64,000 bases of DNA, taken from assembly GCF_902859805.1 (NCBI RefSeq), contig NZ_CADIKC010000001.1, forward strand, positions 1,426,001 to 1,490,000, written 5' to 3'. Under the pieces are notes generated by a model. It saw only the letters and a program-made list of their open reading frames with translations. It searched no databases and had not been told where the DNA came from. The position numbers were made by a program, and so were the translations under genes. Shown here piece after piece: positions 1 through 9,423 of this stretch. The stretch comes from Paraburkholderia sediminicola. GTDB lineage: Bacteria; Pseudomonadota; Gammaproteobacteria; Burkholderiales; Burkholderiaceae. Each line of letters begins with the position of its first letter. Positions within the stretch are counted from its first letter, which is position 1.

Positions 1-163
1 CATCGCAGAGGAAACCGATACCCCCACGGAAACGGTTTCGAAGATGTATGCAGACACACTGGCCGACTACCGGCACGAAGCGCGTGTATTCGATTACGTG
101 CCGCTGTTCGCCGCGAAGAAAGTGCGCGACAAGCTGCGCCATCCGTCGAAACACAAACACTGA
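1..163 (+). CDS. DUF3562 / three-helix-bundle domain protein, C-terminal part
   Basis: The reading frame enters from the left edge at base 2 and stops with TGA at 161-163, giving 53 visible residues. It contains the pattern TPTETVSKMYADTLADY followed by an FDYVP segment and AAKKVRDKLR, which resembles the small DUF3562 (three-helix-bundle dimerisation) proteins common in Burkholderia. Family members are short proteins of unknown role, and the visible part is helical and charged with a His/Lys-rich tail. The start lies outside the window, so full length and operon context cannot be judged. Confidence 0.7.
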   Translation, partial: IAEETDTPTETVSKMYADTLADYRHEARVFDYVPLFAAKKVRDKLRHPSKHKH

Positions 164-262
164 CACGGCGGCGCGCGGAGACCACCCCCTGCCTGGTAGC
201 ACGCTGGATCGCCCCCGCTGGCTCGCGCGGCGATTCTTCAGACTACATACTGAATTATTTTT

Positions 263-279
263 CGCGTTACCAGAACGCG
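263..279. promoter_or_regulatory. Inverted repeat upstream of the FAD oxidase
   Basis: CGCGTT and AACGCG flank a 5-base centre (263-268 and 274-279) about 65 bases before the oxidase start, in a stretch richer in A/T than its surroundings. A TAGACT hexamer at 303-308 could be the -10 box. A regulator, possibly the nearby MocR protein, could bind here. The assignment rests on symmetry and position only. Confidence 0.3.
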
Positions 280-342
280 TACCGGTTTATTTTTCCCACT
301 GCTAGACTCTGACCCGGATACATCGACTCGGGGGAAGATGGC

Positions 343-1446
343 ATGCGGGTGACAATCGTAGGCGCGGGCATTGCCGGCTTAAGCACAGCGTGGTCGCTTG
401 CAAAGCTGGGACACGACATCACTCTGATCGAGCAGGGCTCGATTCCGAACCCACTCGCCGCCTCGGGCGACCGGAGTCGCATGATCCGTCGCGCGTATGG
501 CGATGCTGACGGCTACGCACACACCATCGCCGAGGCATTCGATAGTTGGGATCTGCTGTGGAATGACCTGGGCGTGTCCCACTATGCGAACTGCGGCGTG
601 CTCGGCATTTCGCAACACGCGGGCGATGGCGCCGAGCAATTTCGCACCGGTCTCGACCGCATGAAATTCGAGTACGAACAGCTCGACCCGCGCGAAGCGG
701 CCGAGCGTTATCCGTTTCTCGACCCCGCCACGTTTCGCTACGCCTACCTCGATCAGGATGGCGGCGCGCTATTTAGTGAACGCATTGCACGCGACATGAA
801 AGCGTGGCTCAAGATGCGCGGCGCCGAGATTCGCACCCATGCCAAAGTGCTCGCAGTCGATGCGCATGCGGCCTCCGTGCGGATCGAAGACGACACGATC
901 ATTCGCGCCGACCGGCTCGTGGTCACCGCCGGCGCGTGGACGCTGCAACTGTTCCCCTCGCTCGCCGAAAACCTGATGACTTATCGCAACGTGGTCGCCT
1001 ATATGGAGCCACCGGCGGATCTGGCAGACGCATGGTCGAATGCGCCTGCTATCGTCGATATTGGCGGCGCCAGCAGCGGTTACGTGCTGCCGCCAATCGA
1101 TTGCGTCGGCCTGAAGTTTGGCGCCGGTGTGCACAAATCACGTGCGCCTGATCCTGATGCCAATCGCGTCGCGGCGCCCGGAGAAGGCGATAGTCTGCGC
1201 AGGTTGTTTTCACCGCCGTTCAGCCGCATCGACGAATATACGGTCACCGAAGTAAAAACCTGCGCTTATGCGTTCACTGCGGACCAACGCTTTTTTTCGA
1301 AGCGCATCGGCAACACGCTGGTGGTGTCGGCATGCTCGGGCCACGGCTATAAATTCGGCGCGGCAGTCGGGCGTCGGGTCGCACAAGCGCTAGACACCGA
1401 TGACGACGCGGGGCTCGCACGTTGGCTCAGGGCAGAAGCGGTCTAG
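343..1446 (+). CDS. FAD-dependent oxidoreductase (DAO / sarcosine-oxidase-like)
   Basis: A 367-residue flavoprotein of the D-amino-acid-oxidase/glycine-oxidase fold. The N terminus has the dinucleotide motif GAGIAGLS (from about residue 7) followed by a strand ending in LIEQ. The C terminus has the FAD-contacting SGHGYKF segment typical of monomeric sarcosine oxidase and N-methyl-amino-acid oxidases. The ATG at 343 follows a GGGGGAAG ribosome site. It probably oxidises an amine or N-methyl amino acid and yields hydrogen peroxide; the substrate is not evident. It converges with the MocR gene, only 37 bases away, which may make it a regulatory target. Confidence 0.8.
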   Translation: MRVTIVGAGIAGLSTAWSLAKLGHDITLIEQGSIPNPLAASGDRSRMIRRAYGDADGYAHTIAEAFDSWDLLWNDLGVSHYANCGVLGISQHAGDGAEQFRTGLDRMKFEYEQLDPREAAERYPFLDPATFRYAYLDQDGGALFSERIARDMKAWLKMRGAEIRTHAKVLAVDAHAASVRIEDDTIIRADRLVVTAGAWTLQLFPSLAENLMTYRNVVAYMEPPADLADAWSNAPAIVDIGGASSGYVLPPIDCVGLKFGAGVHKSRAPDPDANRVAAPGEGDSLRRLFSPPFSRIDEYTVTEVKTCAYAFTADQRFFSKRIGNTLVVSACSGHGYKFGAAVGRRVAQALDTDDDAGLARWLRAEAV

Positions 1447-1483
1447 TTCTCTTTCGTCTAACAATACGACGTTCGTTCGTGAT

Positions 1484-2983
1484 CTAACCTAGCCCACGCA
1501 CCACGGCGGCGAGTCGCGCCACCAAGGCGTCGGCTTCGTGCGGTTTGACACCCGCGTAGCCGAGCATGAAGCCGTTGTAGCGCGCGGCGTCTTTAGCAGG
1601 CGGCTGACAAAACGCACTGAGCGCCGCGATATGCAAACCGTGCTTGCGGGTTACTGCGCTCACGTCCTGGTCGCGAAGCGGCACATCGAGCCGCATCGTC
1701 AAATGCATGCCGCCGCCGTCGGACGAGACTGTCACCAGGTCGCCCATATGCCGCTCGATCGCATTCACCAATGCGGAGCGGCGCTGCTGATACAACCGCC
1801 GCATGCGCCGCAGATGCCGCGCATATTTCCCACTATCGATGAAATCCGCCAACGCGATCTGTTCAGCCACGCGCCCCTGCCGCGCGATCTCGCTGAGCGC
1901 CTCGTCGATGTCCGCAACGAGGTGCGCCGGCACGACCATGAAGCCCATCCGCAGCGCCGGAAACATTGTCTTACTGAAGGTGCCGAGGTAAATCACCGGC
2001 GTGTCGGCTGCGAGGCCCTGGATCGACGGCAACGGTGGACCGCTGTGGCGCAGTTCGCTGTCGTAGTCGTCCTCGATGATCCAGGCGCCGCGCGCCACTG
2101 CGTTCTCGATGATCGACCAGCGCCGTTCCAGGCTCAGCACACTGCCGAGCGGGTACTGGTGCGAGGGTGTGATGTACATCAGGCGTGGTGGCGTCTGTTC
2201 CCAATGATCGGGCGTCGGCGCCATTCCGGCGGCGTCGACGGGAATCGGCACCAGTTGCAAACCGGCGGCCTGGAACGCAGCCTTCGCGCCGTGATAGCCG
2301 GGATCCTCGACCCAAACGCTGTCGCCCGGGTCTGCCAGCATGCATGCGCATAGATCGAGACTCGCCTGCGTGCCTGAGGTGATGAACACCTGCTCGGCCG
2401 AACACCGCACACCACGCGACACGCGCACGTACTCTGCAATCGAACGGCGCAATGCGGGGTGCCCAGCGTTGTTGCCGTAACCGAGTTCCCGCGGTTCGAC
2501 CGTGCGCCATGCGCGCTCCATCGACGCACGCCATTGCGCAAGCGGAAATTCATCGAGTGCGGGCACGCCGGGACGAAACGGCGTGGGGTCGTCGGGATTC
2601 GTGCGCTCGCGCGGCAGATCGGCGACACGGCGTGACAAGTGGTTTTCAGGCGTCTGCACGCTGCCGCTTGCTGCGGAGATCGAAGCGCCTGAACCGCTTA
2701 CCATGCTGACGATGGAACCATGCCGGCTCGCCGTGATAAAGCCTTCATCAGTGAGCCGTTCATAGGCGTAGAGCACCGAATTGCGCGCAATGCCCAACTG
2801 TTCGGCAAGCGCACGCGTGGCAAGCAAACGGCTGCCGTGGCGGATATCGCCGTCGAGAATCGCGCGACGCAGACTCTCGTAGAGCAAGTCCTGCTGCGTG
2901 AGCTTGCGCCCACCCATTGCGCGCTCGACGTTCGACATCAACAGGCCGTAGTCCAATTCCGTGGCTCCAAATTCTGGTCGCAT
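1484..2983 (-). CDS. MocR/PdxR-family transcriptional regulator (GntR HTH + aminotransferase domain)
   Basis: A 499-residue fusion of an N-terminal GntR winged helix-turn-helix (about residues 27-95, including LATRALAEQLGIARNSV) with a fold-type I aminotransferase domain (about 130-495). The PLP-binding lysine is visible in the motif TFSKTMFP (K338), and the conserved EDDYDSE segment lies near residue 304-310. MocR proteins use PLP or an amino-compound adduct as effector and regulate amino-acid, vitamin B6 or GABA metabolism genes. The ATG at 2983 keeps the N-terminal ELDYGLL segment often seen in the family; an internal ATG 15 codons in is an alternative. Confidence 0.85.
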   Translation of the reverse strand: MRPEFGATELDYGLLMSNVERAMGGRKLTQQDLLYESLRRAILDGDIRHGSRLLATRALAEQLGIARNSVLYAYERLTDEGFITASRHGSIVSMVSGSGASISAASGSVQTPENHLSRRVADLPRERTNPDDPTPFRPGVPALDEFPLAQWRASMERAWRTVEPRELGYGNNAGHPALRRSIAEYVRVSRGVRCSAEQVFITSGTQASLDLCACMLADPGDSVWVEDPGYHGAKAAFQAAGLQLVPIPVDAAGMAPTPDHWEQTPPRLMYITPSHQYPLGSVLSLERRWSIIENAVARGAWIIEDDYDSELRHSGPPLPSIQGLAADTPVIYLGTFSKTMFPALRMGFMVVPAHLVADIDEALSEIARQGRVAEQIALADFIDSGKYARHLRRMRRLYQQRRSALVNAIERHMGDLVTVSSDGGGMHLTMRLDVPLRDQDVSAVTRKHGLHIAALSAFCQPPAKDAARYNGFMLGYAGVKPHEADALVARLAAVVRGLG

Positions 2984-3008
2984 TGTGGAGCTAACAATGG
3001 TGCCACAA
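2983..3008. promoter_or_regulatory. Inverted repeat at the start of the MocR gene
   Basis: TTGTGG (2983-2988) and CCACAA (3003-3008) form an interrupted inverted repeat that touches the first codon of the MocR gene and sits in the divergent gap with the next gene. Within it, ATTGTGGAGC and ACAATGGTGCC also look like an imperfect direct repeat, an arrangement known for MocR operators. This is a candidate autoregulatory site inferred from symmetry alone. Confidence 0.3.
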
Positions 3009-3062
3009 ATTTCTTATGCTGACGGTTCTGGAGTCGCTGAATACTGCGAGAGAGCCATTGCC

Positions 3063-3329
3063 ATGAATACACATGCACGTCACGCCGTCACCGCACGCCT
3101 GCGCTATGGCGCCGCGGTGAAGTGGTGCGTGGCGCTGGCGTGCGCGGCTTATGCCTACGGGCTGCTCGAGCCGGCGGCAACGGCGCGCGCAAGGTTGGAT
3201 GCCTGCGTGAATGAAAATCTGGAGCAAAGCGGTAGCGCAGCTTCAGCAACGTCCGCAACATCTACTACGGAAGAAGAGCGCAAGCAGGCATTCAGCGCAG
3301 CCGTCTATGCCTGTTCGACTCAGCCTTAG
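3063..3329 (+). CDS. Small single-membrane-segment hypothetical protein
   Basis: An 88-residue product of unknown function. A basic start (MNTHARHAVTARLRYGAAVK) leads into a hydrophobic stretch WCVALACAAYAYGLLEP that could be an uncleaved signal anchor. A serine/threonine/alanine-rich tail follows, with two cysteines (DACVNEN and YACSTQP) that might pair in the periplasm. The ATG at 3063 was preferred over an upstream in-frame start because it directly precedes the signal-like segment. It is divergent from the MocR gene and 50 bases upstream of the acetyltransferase. Confidence 0.55.
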   Translation: MNTHARHAVTARLRYGAAVKWCVALACAAYAYGLLEPAATARARLDACVNENLEQSGSAASATSATSTTEEERKQAFSAAVYACSTQP

Positions 3330-3379
3330 CAGCCGCGAGCGACTCGCCCTCAACCATCACCACACAAGGAGCCACACCC

Positions 3380-3841
3380 ATGTCCGACGCGATTCAAATC
3401 CGCCCCGTCACGCCCGCCGACTTCGACGCCTGGCTGCCGCTGTGGGACGCCTACAACGCGTTCTACGGCCGCTCGGGCGAAACGGCATTGCCACGCGAGA
3501 TCACGCAAGTCACGTGGGGCCGTTTCTTCGACGCCTACGAGCCGATGCACGCGATGGTCGCCGAACGCAATGGCCAGTTGCTTGGCCTCGTGCACTTCCT
3601 GTATCACCGTCACACGACCATGGTGGCGTCGACCTGCTATCTGCAAGATCTCTACACGCTGGAATCGGAACGCGGCAAAGGTGTCGGCCGTGCGTTGATC
3701 GAAGCGGTGTATGCACGCGCCAAGGCTGACGGCTTGCAACGGGTCTACTGGCAAACGCATGAGACGAATCACACCGCAATGAAGCTGTACGACAAGGTCG
3801 CGGACCACTCCGGTTTCGTGGTGTACCGCAAGGCATTGTGA
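3380..3841 (+). CDS. GNAT-family N-acetyltransferase
   Basis: A 153-residue, single-domain acetyltransferase. The acetyl-CoA pyrophosphate loop is visible as ESERGKGVGRALIEAV (RGKGVG at residues 98-103), preceded by the core strand DLYTLE. The tail carries the YWQTHETNHTAMKLYDKV segment typical of small GNATs, whose terminal Tyr often acts as general acid. The start at 3380 has an AAGGAG ribosome site. The substrate, an amine on a small molecule or protein, cannot be read from sequence. Confidence 0.85.
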   Translation: MSDAIQIRPVTPADFDAWLPLWDAYNAFYGRSGETALPREITQVTWGRFFDAYEPMHAMVAERNGQLLGLVHFLYHRHTTMVASTCYLQDLYTLESERGKGVGRALIEAVYARAKADGLQRVYWQTHETNHTAMKLYDKVADHSGFVVYRKAL

Positions 3842-3857
3842 CGTTGTGATACAGCGC

Positions 3858-3882
3858 AGCAGGCCCGCCTGGCGGGCTTTGC
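3858..3882 (+). terminator. Weak intrinsic terminator after the GNAT gene
   Basis: GCCCG (3863-3867) pairs with CGGGC (3873-3877), followed by TTTGCGT. The stem is short and the T run poor. The rest of the 306-base gap 3842-4147 shows no convincing gene; it is a C-rich leader before the Hsp70 gene. Confidence 0.45.
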
Positions 3883-4147
3883 GTCCCCACTTCACATCCC
3901 GTTCTCGCATCCCGTTCTCGCGTCGCCATTCTTGTGCGACCAGACATCGCATTCGCATGGCCGGCGGCCCATCCAGCCGCCATGCGTATCGCATCGCCGG
4001 CTTCGACTCTCACCGCATTCGTTCCCCTCGCCGCTCAAGTTTGCAGGCAGTCTGCCGTTATCGCCATTGGACGGAGCGCCATCTGGCTCCCACGCGACCT
4101 TGGGCGATCTCCTCACGAAGGGGCGCAAAACGAATCGGAAACTGTAC

Positions 4148-5857
4148 ATGCCTTCGATCATCGGCATCGATCTTGGAACCACGCATAGTCTTGCGGCCGT
4201 CTGGCGCAATAACGAGGCTGCCCTCATCCCGAACGCACTGGGCGATGTGCTGACGCCGTCATGCGTCTCGATCGACGACGACGGCTCGATCCTCGTCGGC
4301 CGCCCCGCTCATGACCGGTTGCATACGCATCCCGAACGCACTGCCGCCAACTTCAAACGCTACATGGGCACGAATCGCAACGTGTCGCTCGGCATGCAGA
4401 CACTGCGTCCTGAAGAACTGTCTTCGCTGGTGCTCAAATCGCTGAAAGCCGATGCTGAGGCCTTCCTCGGCGAAACGATAAGCGACGCCGTGATCGCCGT
4501 GCCCGCCTATTTCAGCGACGCGCAACGCAAAGCCACGCGCATCGCAGGCGAACTGGCCGGGCTCAATGTGCTGCGCCTCGTCAACGAACCGACCGCGGCC
4601 TCGCTCGCGTACGGCGTGCATCAGCGCGACAGCGAACGCAAGTTCCTGATCTTCGATCTGGGCGGCGGCACGTTCGACGTCTCCGTGCTCGACTTCTTCG
4701 AAGGCGTGATGGAAGTGCGCGCCAGCACGGGTGACAATTTTCTGGGTGGCGAGGATTTCACGGAAGCGCTCGTCGAGTTGTTCTGCCAGCGCAATCGCCT
4801 TCAGGTCAAATCGCTTACGCCGATTGCCGCACAACGTCTGCATCAGCAGGCCGAACGTGCGAAACGTCTGTTCACGCAGAGCAGCGCCGATACCGTCACG
4901 CTCAAGCTCACGGTTGGCGATAACGAACACAGCCTCGAACTCGATGCGGCGGCCGCGGAACGAACCTGTGAGCATCTGCTGCAACGTCTGCGCAAACCAG
5001 TCGAGCGAGCGTTGCGCGATTCGAAAATCGCCGTCGATGCGCTCGACGAAATCATCCTCGTCGGCGGCGCCTCGCGTATGCCGATGGTGCGCAAACTCGT
5101 CTCGAAGATGTTCGGCCGTTTGCCCGCCGCGAATCTGAACCCGGATGAAGTCGTCGCGCTCGGCGCCGCCGTGCAGGCAGGGCTCGTCACGCGGGACGCA
5201 GGCCTCGACGAAATGGTGCTGACCGATGTCGCGCCGTATAGCCTCGGCATCGATACTGCGATGCAGGTCGGCACCAATCAATATGTGCCCGGGCATTTTC
5301 TGCCGATCATCGAGCGCAACACGATCGTGCCGGTGAGTCGCATGCAGCGTATTTTCACTGTGAACGACCGTCAGCAGATGTTGAGCATCAAGGTATTCCA
5401 AGGCGAAGCGCGCTTGACCGTCGACAACGTGCCGCTCGGCGAATTCACGCTTGAAGTGCCGGTCAAGCCGGCCGGCCAGGCCGGTGCGGATGTGCGCTTC
5501 ACCTACGACGTCAACGGCGTGCTCGAAGTGGAAGCCACTGCGTTTCCTGGCGGCGTGAAGCGCGCGATGGTGATCGAAGAAAACCCGGGCGTGCTGACGC
5601 CGGAAGAAATCCGCGAACGACTCGCGGCATTGAGTGCGCTAAAGATTCATCCGCGCGATCAAATGGAGAATCGCACGCTGCTCACTCGCGCGGATCGTGT
5701 CTATGAGGAAACGCTGGGGGAGCATCGGCAATATCTGGCCGCGCATATCGCGCGTTTTCAGTCGCTGCTCGAGCGGCAGAACGCCGAGGAGATCGCCCGT
5801 GCGCGCAGCGAATTGAGCGCGCTGCTGAATCGCTTCGATGTGCACGTGACGTACTGA
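4148..5857 (+). CDS. hscC: Hsp70-family chaperone, HscC type
   Basis: A 569-residue DnaK paralogue. The actin-like ATPase begins with [10 protein letters not shown] and has [11 protein letters not shown] and [13 protein letters not shown] in the nucleotide-binding cleft and VGGASRMP in its last subdomain. A substrate-binding beta domain follows from about residue 380, but the C-terminal lid is shorter than in DnaK, as in HscC. The ATG at 4148 was chosen because the upstream extension lacks Hsp70 features and GGAAAC precedes this start. The adjacent J-domain gene, 6 bases downstream, makes a dedicated Hsp70-J pair likely, as in the E. coli hscC region. Confidence 0.85.
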   Translation: MPSIIGIDLGTTHSLAAVWRNNEAALIPNALGDVLTPSCVSIDDDGSILVGRPAHDRLHTHPERTAANFKRYMGTNRNVSLGMQTLRPEELSSLVLKSLKADAEAFLGETISDAVIAVPAYFSDAQRKATRIAGELAGLNVLRLVNEPTAASLAYGVHQRDSERKFLIFDLGGGTFDVSVLDFFEGVMEVRASTGDNFLGGEDFTEALVELFCQRNRLQVKSLTPIAAQRLHQQAERAKRLFTQSSADTVTLKLTVGDNEHSLELDAAAAERTCEHLLQRLRKPVERALRDSKIAVDALDEIILVGGASRMPMVRKLVSKMFGRLPAANLNPDEVVALGAAVQAGLVTRDAGLDEMVLTDVAPYSLGIDTAMQVGTNQYVPGHFLPIIERNTIVPVSRMQRIFTVNDRQQMLSIKVFQGEARLTVDNVPLGEFTLEVPVKPAGQAGADVRFTYDVNGVLEVEATAFPGGVKRAMVIEENPGVLTPEEIRERLAALSALKIHPRDQMENRTLLTRADRVYEETLGEHRQYLAAHIARFQSLLERQNAEEIARARSELSALLNRFDVHVTY

Positions 5858-5863
5858 CCGGCT

Positions 5864-7564
5864 ATGGATATGACTTCTGCCCACCACTGGCCGTGGGACG
5901 TGCTCGGCATTGCGGCAAACGCCGACGAGCGTACCGTGCGCCGCGCTTATGCGCGTCTTTTGAAACAGCGACGCCCGGATGAGGACGCTGAGGCGTTTCA
6001 GCGGCTTCGGTATGCGTATGAGTCGGCGCTGCAGATGGCGAACGAAGGCGCGGCCATCGTCGAACCCATGCCCAGCACGGAAACTGCGCCGGTTTCACGT
6101 CCGACACCCGTAGCGCAAAAGACGCCGCAATCATCCGGCTTCATGCAGGCGCCGCCTGAAGCGCCCGTTCGCGAGCACGACGCCTTTGAAAGCGCTGTGC
6201 AGCTGTGGCAGCACTTCGCTTCGCAACGGGAGCAGCTCGAGTCGCGTCGTTCGCTGCAGGATCTATTCGCGGCCGTCGTCAATATTCAGATGCGCGACGA
6301 ACTCGAGTGGCAAGCACTGGTTCATTGCCTGACCGACGATGCGCCGGCCACGCTGCGTATGAACCTGAGTGCGGTTCTGGGATGGCGGGATAACGCCGCG
6401 CATCTGCGGCGGCGCAACGCAGCGATCGCAACACTCGCGCTGGACCGTGTGTTCGCCGACGAGGACTACAACGCGTTACGCCTGCGCTTCACGAATGCAA
6501 TGGCGCTGCTCGAAGGGCCTCAACCTCCGTTGGCGGCCGGCGCACACGCACTGTTGCGTGCTGGCGTGCGAACTGAGATGGAACAGTTGTTGACCGCACT
6601 CGGCCGCTACCATCCGAATGTCGCGCGCCTGCGGCTCGACAGTGAGAAGGTCGAATTCTGGACCCGCTGCCTGTCGTTCCGGATTGGTGCGGGACGCCTG
6701 TTCGGTCCGACGCTCGCGCTGAGCGCCTGGTGCGGCTTGCTGTTCGCCAACGCGTCGATGAACCTGGATAGCAATCGGTGGTTTGATCAATGGACGCCCG
6801 TTCAACTGGCCGTGCTTCTGGCCACGCTGATGGTGACGCTGGTCGCCAGTGCCGCGACAACCGTGCTGCTGTCCGAACCGCAGCAACAGCGGCTGCGGAC
6901 GCTGCGCTCGATTGGCTGGCTACGTTACGGCTGGATTCCGGTGTGGCTTGGCGCCACTGCCGCCGCATTGTGCGACGGAGGCAGCGGGCGCTTGACGTCG
7001 ATCGCAATGGACACACTTGGGATCTGCACGGTGTGGGCAGCGCTGATCTACGGATGGCCGCACATCAAACAACTCGCGGTACTCGCCGCAGTCGGAGCTC
7101 TCGGATTCGGCTTCGCCGGCCATTGGCTCTCCACTGATCCTCGCGCGTGGCAAATGCCGTTCGCGCACGGCGTGCTGTTCGCTTTTTTCTTCTCTTTTGC
7201 GCAACAGGAGTGTCGCGGCTGGCTCGCACGTCGGCCGCGCCTTGCGTGGTTTGTAGCGATGATGTGGTTTGCGGGCTTCGCCGCGTTGGTCGTTTTGCTG
7301 CTGCAACGAGACGAGCGTTCGACGCAATTTGCGTGGGCACTTTTTACGGTGATGGCCGCAGCGGGCGGTGTGTTGGCGACGACGCGCTGGGCTGATCTGC
7401 GCCGGGCCGTGCCGCCCTTTTTCCGCGGCTACGTTCATCTCGTCTGGTTGGCGCTTGCAGTCTCCAAACCGGACATCATCGCTTGCGTGAGCGCGGGGTT
7501 GATGAGTGTCTGGATTATTGAGGAATTCAAGCAGCGGCGTTTGTCGGCGCGCACGCTGCGATAG
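5864..7564 (+). CDS. Membrane-anchored J-domain protein (DjlB/DjlC-like)
   Basis: A 566-residue protein with an N-terminal J-like domain (about residues 8-58, WDVLGIAANADERTVRRAYA). A soluble linker follows, and a C-terminal half with roughly eight hydrophobic segments from about residue 275 to the end. The loop that normally reads HPD is RPD here (residues 37-39), in the RRPDEDAEAFQRL context. J proteins stimulate Hsp70 ATPase through the HPD loop, so the change may alter or restrict the partnership. The gene lies 6 bases after the Hsp70 gene, so they are probably cotranscribed and act together at the inner membrane. Confidence 0.75.
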   Translation: MDMTSAHHWPWDVLGIAANADERTVRRAYARLLKQRRPDEDAEAFQRLRYAYESALQMANEGAAIVEPMPSTETAPVSRPTPVAQKTPQSSGFMQAPPEAPVREHDAFESAVQLWQHFASQREQLESRRSLQDLFAAVVNIQMRDELEWQALVHCLTDDAPATLRMNLSAVLGWRDNAAHLRRRNAAIATLALDRVFADEDYNALRLRFTNAMALLEGPQPPLAAGAHALLRAGVRTEMEQLLTALGRYHPNVARLRLDSEKVEFWTRCLSFRIGAGRLFGPTLALSAWCGLLFANASMNLDSNRWFDQWTPVQLAVLLATLMVTLVASAATTVLLSEPQQQRLRTLRSIGWLRYGWIPVWLGATAAALCDGGSGRLTSIAMDTLGICTVWAALIYGWPHIKQLAVLAAVGALGFGFAGHWLSTDPRAWQMPFAHGVLFAFFFSFAQQECRGWLARRPRLAWFVAMMWFAGFAALVVLLLQRDERSTQFAWALFTVMAAAGGVLATTRWADLRRAVPPFFRGYVHLVWLALAVSKPDIIACVSAGLMSVWIIEEFKQRRLSARTLR

Positions 7565-7657
7565 CGGCTCGCGTAGCGACCTGTGCATCGGATGGCCCTT
7601 CTTCCCGTGGACGAAGCTCCCGCGTCGCGGCCCACCCGTAATGGGCATGAGTTTGGA

Positions 7658-7816
7658 CTCACCAAACGGATCCGTGAACTGAACCGGATTGCCACCCACA
7701 TAAGCATACGCATTCGTCCGCCCACTTGCCCAGCCAACCGGATCTTCGCTGATGAACTTCGCGGTGTTCGGATCGTAATACGAGTGCCGAAAGTAATGCA
7801 GTCCCGTCCCGTCATT
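7658..7816 (-). pseudogene. Rhs-repeat core domain remnant
   Basis: A short minus-strand stretch reads GTGLHYFRHSYYDP, then FISEDPVGW, then YAYVGGNPVQFTDPFG. This is the conserved end of the Rhs/YD-repeat core just before the variable toxin tip. No start, no upstream YD repeats and no toxin or immunity gene can be found; the frame simply runs into the J-domain gene in antisense. It is therefore a decayed fragment of an Rhs element. The rest of the 430-base gap 7565-7994 holds only this relic and the terminator of the catabolic operon. Confidence 0.75.
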
Positions 7817-7894
7817 CTCCCGCTGAGGATGGGTGGGCGTCGCGAACCTACCGCGCGCTGGCCAACAAACTCTTCGATGCGTCCATACCCTCCC

Positions 7895-7932
7895 CCCAAA
7901 AAACAAAGGGCGCACCACCCAGTGCGCCCTTC
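7895..7932 (-). terminator. Intrinsic terminator of the catabolic operon
   Basis: On the minus strand, AAGGGCGCAC (from 7931) pairs with GTGCGCCCTT across a short loop, followed by a T-rich run TTTGTTTTTTGG. It lies 63 bases beyond the MFS stop codon and is the first strong terminator after the operon start at 21403. This supports a single long transcript. Confidence 0.8.
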
Positions 7933-7994
7933 GCCTTCCTGCCATTGCGGTACGACATCAACCGCCCACCAAACCCATCACACGCTAAGAGGCG

Positions 7995-9398
7995 TCAAGC
8001 CTCGAGCTGCTCCAGCACCTTCCCCTTGGTCTCAATCCCAAGAAAGTGCACCGCGATTGCCGCAATGAACGGCACAGCCGCGAGAATATAAAACGCCACT
8101 TCCAGATTGCCGCCGATCATCGTCTTCGACACGATGGCCGGCGCGAAGATCGCCGCTACCTTGAGCCACGCGCCGCCTACACCGCAGCCCATCGCACGGA
8201 TACTCGTCGGGTACAGTTCCGGCGTGTACACATAAGCCGTGATGAAACCGCAAGCAAGGAACCCAAGCGAGAAGGCGCAACACGTCGCGACCACATACAC
8301 CGACGAATTGTGGAACACACCCGCCAACAGCAACGACAACGCGCACGCCACGAACGAGAAATTGATGATCGGCTTACGCCCCACCTTGTCGACCAGCAAC
8401 GCACAGGTCAGCGAACCCACCACGCCCAGCACCGAAGCCGCCACCGCCAGATTCAACGCCAGTTGCAGCGGCGCGTGATATACCGTGCGATAGATCGTCG
8501 GCAGCCACGTCGACAGACCGTACTGAATGAAGCCGCACGTAATCCACAGCATCGCGACAGCCATCGTGCGTTTCAGATACGCCGGCCCAAACAGATCGCT
8601 CATGCGGCGCTTCGGATGGCGATTGGCCATCGCGTCGAACTCGGCCGCATTGGCAACCGGCGGAAGCGGACCTTTCACGGCGCGTTCGAAAGCATGCACT
8701 GCGGTATCGGCATCGGCCATCCGTTCGCGTTCGGCCAGCCAGCGCGGCGATTCCGGCACCAGTTTGCGCAGCACGAAGAACAGGATCAACGGCATGCCGC
8801 CGATGAAGTACATCGCCTGCCAGCCGAAACGCGGCACGATCCACGCGCCCAACGCGTTCGACGCAAGCAAGCCAACCGGAAAAACGATTTCATACAAGAG
8901 CACGAAACGTCCCCGGCCATGCGCACGGCTGATCTCGTTGATATAGGTCGCGGCCACTGGCAATTCGCCGCCGAGCCCCAAGCCTTGAATCACGCGCAAC
9001 ACGACAAACGCGGCGAAGGTCGGCGCGAAGCCGCACGCAATACTCGTAATGCCGATGATCCCCGAGCTCAACGCAATCGCCTTCACGCGGCCTTTGCGTT
9101 CCGCGTACCACGGGAACACGAACGCGCCGATCAACTGGCCGACCGAGCCGGAGCCGATCAGAAAGCCAATTTCCCACGGCGTCAGATGCCATTTCGCAAT
9201 CAGGATCGGCAGCGTGGCCGCGATTGCGATCACGTCGAAACCGTCGAAGAACGTCGCGAGACCGATTAGTATGCGCGCGCGCACCTGCATCGCATTCTTC
9301 GGCAAACGCTCGAGACGCGCGATGATCGAGCCCCGGGTCACAGGGCCTGAGACACCGGCGCTGCTGCGGTCCCCCATGGTGTTGTCGATGGTTCTCAT
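7995..9398 (-). CDS. MFS transporter, last gene of the catabolic operon
   Basis: A 467-residue major facilitator with 12 predicted membrane segments. The family loop between segments 2 and 3 reads WYAERKGRVKA, and a second copy in the other half reads DKVGRKP. RVIQGLGLGGELPVAATYINE is the sugar/organic-acid porter signature. ATG 9398 was chosen because GGACGG precedes it; an in-frame TTG 11 codons upstream is less likely. It starts 25 bases after the ferredoxin reductase gene, so it most likely imports the aromatic or organic-acid substrate of this pathway by proton symport. Confidence 0.85.
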   Translation of the reverse strand: MRTIDNTMGDRSSAGVSGPVTRGSIIARLERLPKNAMQVRARILIGLATFFDGFDVIAIAATLPILIAKWHLTPWEIGFLIGSGSVGQLIGAFVFPWYAERKGRVKAIALSSGIIGITSIACGFAPTFAAFVVLRVIQGLGLGGELPVAATYINEISRAHGRGRFVLLYEIVFPVGLLASNALGAWIVPRFGWQAMYFIGGMPLILFFVLRKLVPESPRWLAERERMADADTAVHAFERAVKGPLPPVANAAEFDAMANRHPKRRMSDLFGPAYLKRTMAVAMLWITCGFIQYGLSTWLPTIYRTVYHAPLQLALNLAVAASVLGVVGSLTCALLVDKVGRKPIINFSFVACALSLLLAGVFHNSSVYVVATCCAFSLGFLACGFITAYVYTPELYPTSIRAMGCGVGGAWLKVAAIFAPAIVSKTMIGGNLEVAFYILAAVPFIAAIAVHFLGIETKGKVLEQLEA

Positions 9399-9423
9399 GC
9401 CGTGGTGCCGTCCGTAGGTGTGG

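Noticed and set aside
3932..4147. N-terminal extension of the Hsp70 by 72 residues
   Set aside because: The extension is Arg/Pro/Ser-rich with no homology; the Hsp70 fold begins at the ATG at 4148, which has a ribosome site.
4259..5401. A 380-codon minus-strand open frame within the Hsp70 gene
   Set aside because: Antisense shadow; the plus strand carries intact Hsp70 motifs and the minus product has none.
8046..9269. A 407-codon plus-strand frame opposite the MFS gene
   Set aside because: Arg/His-rich shadow without domains; the MFS protein on the other strand is complete.
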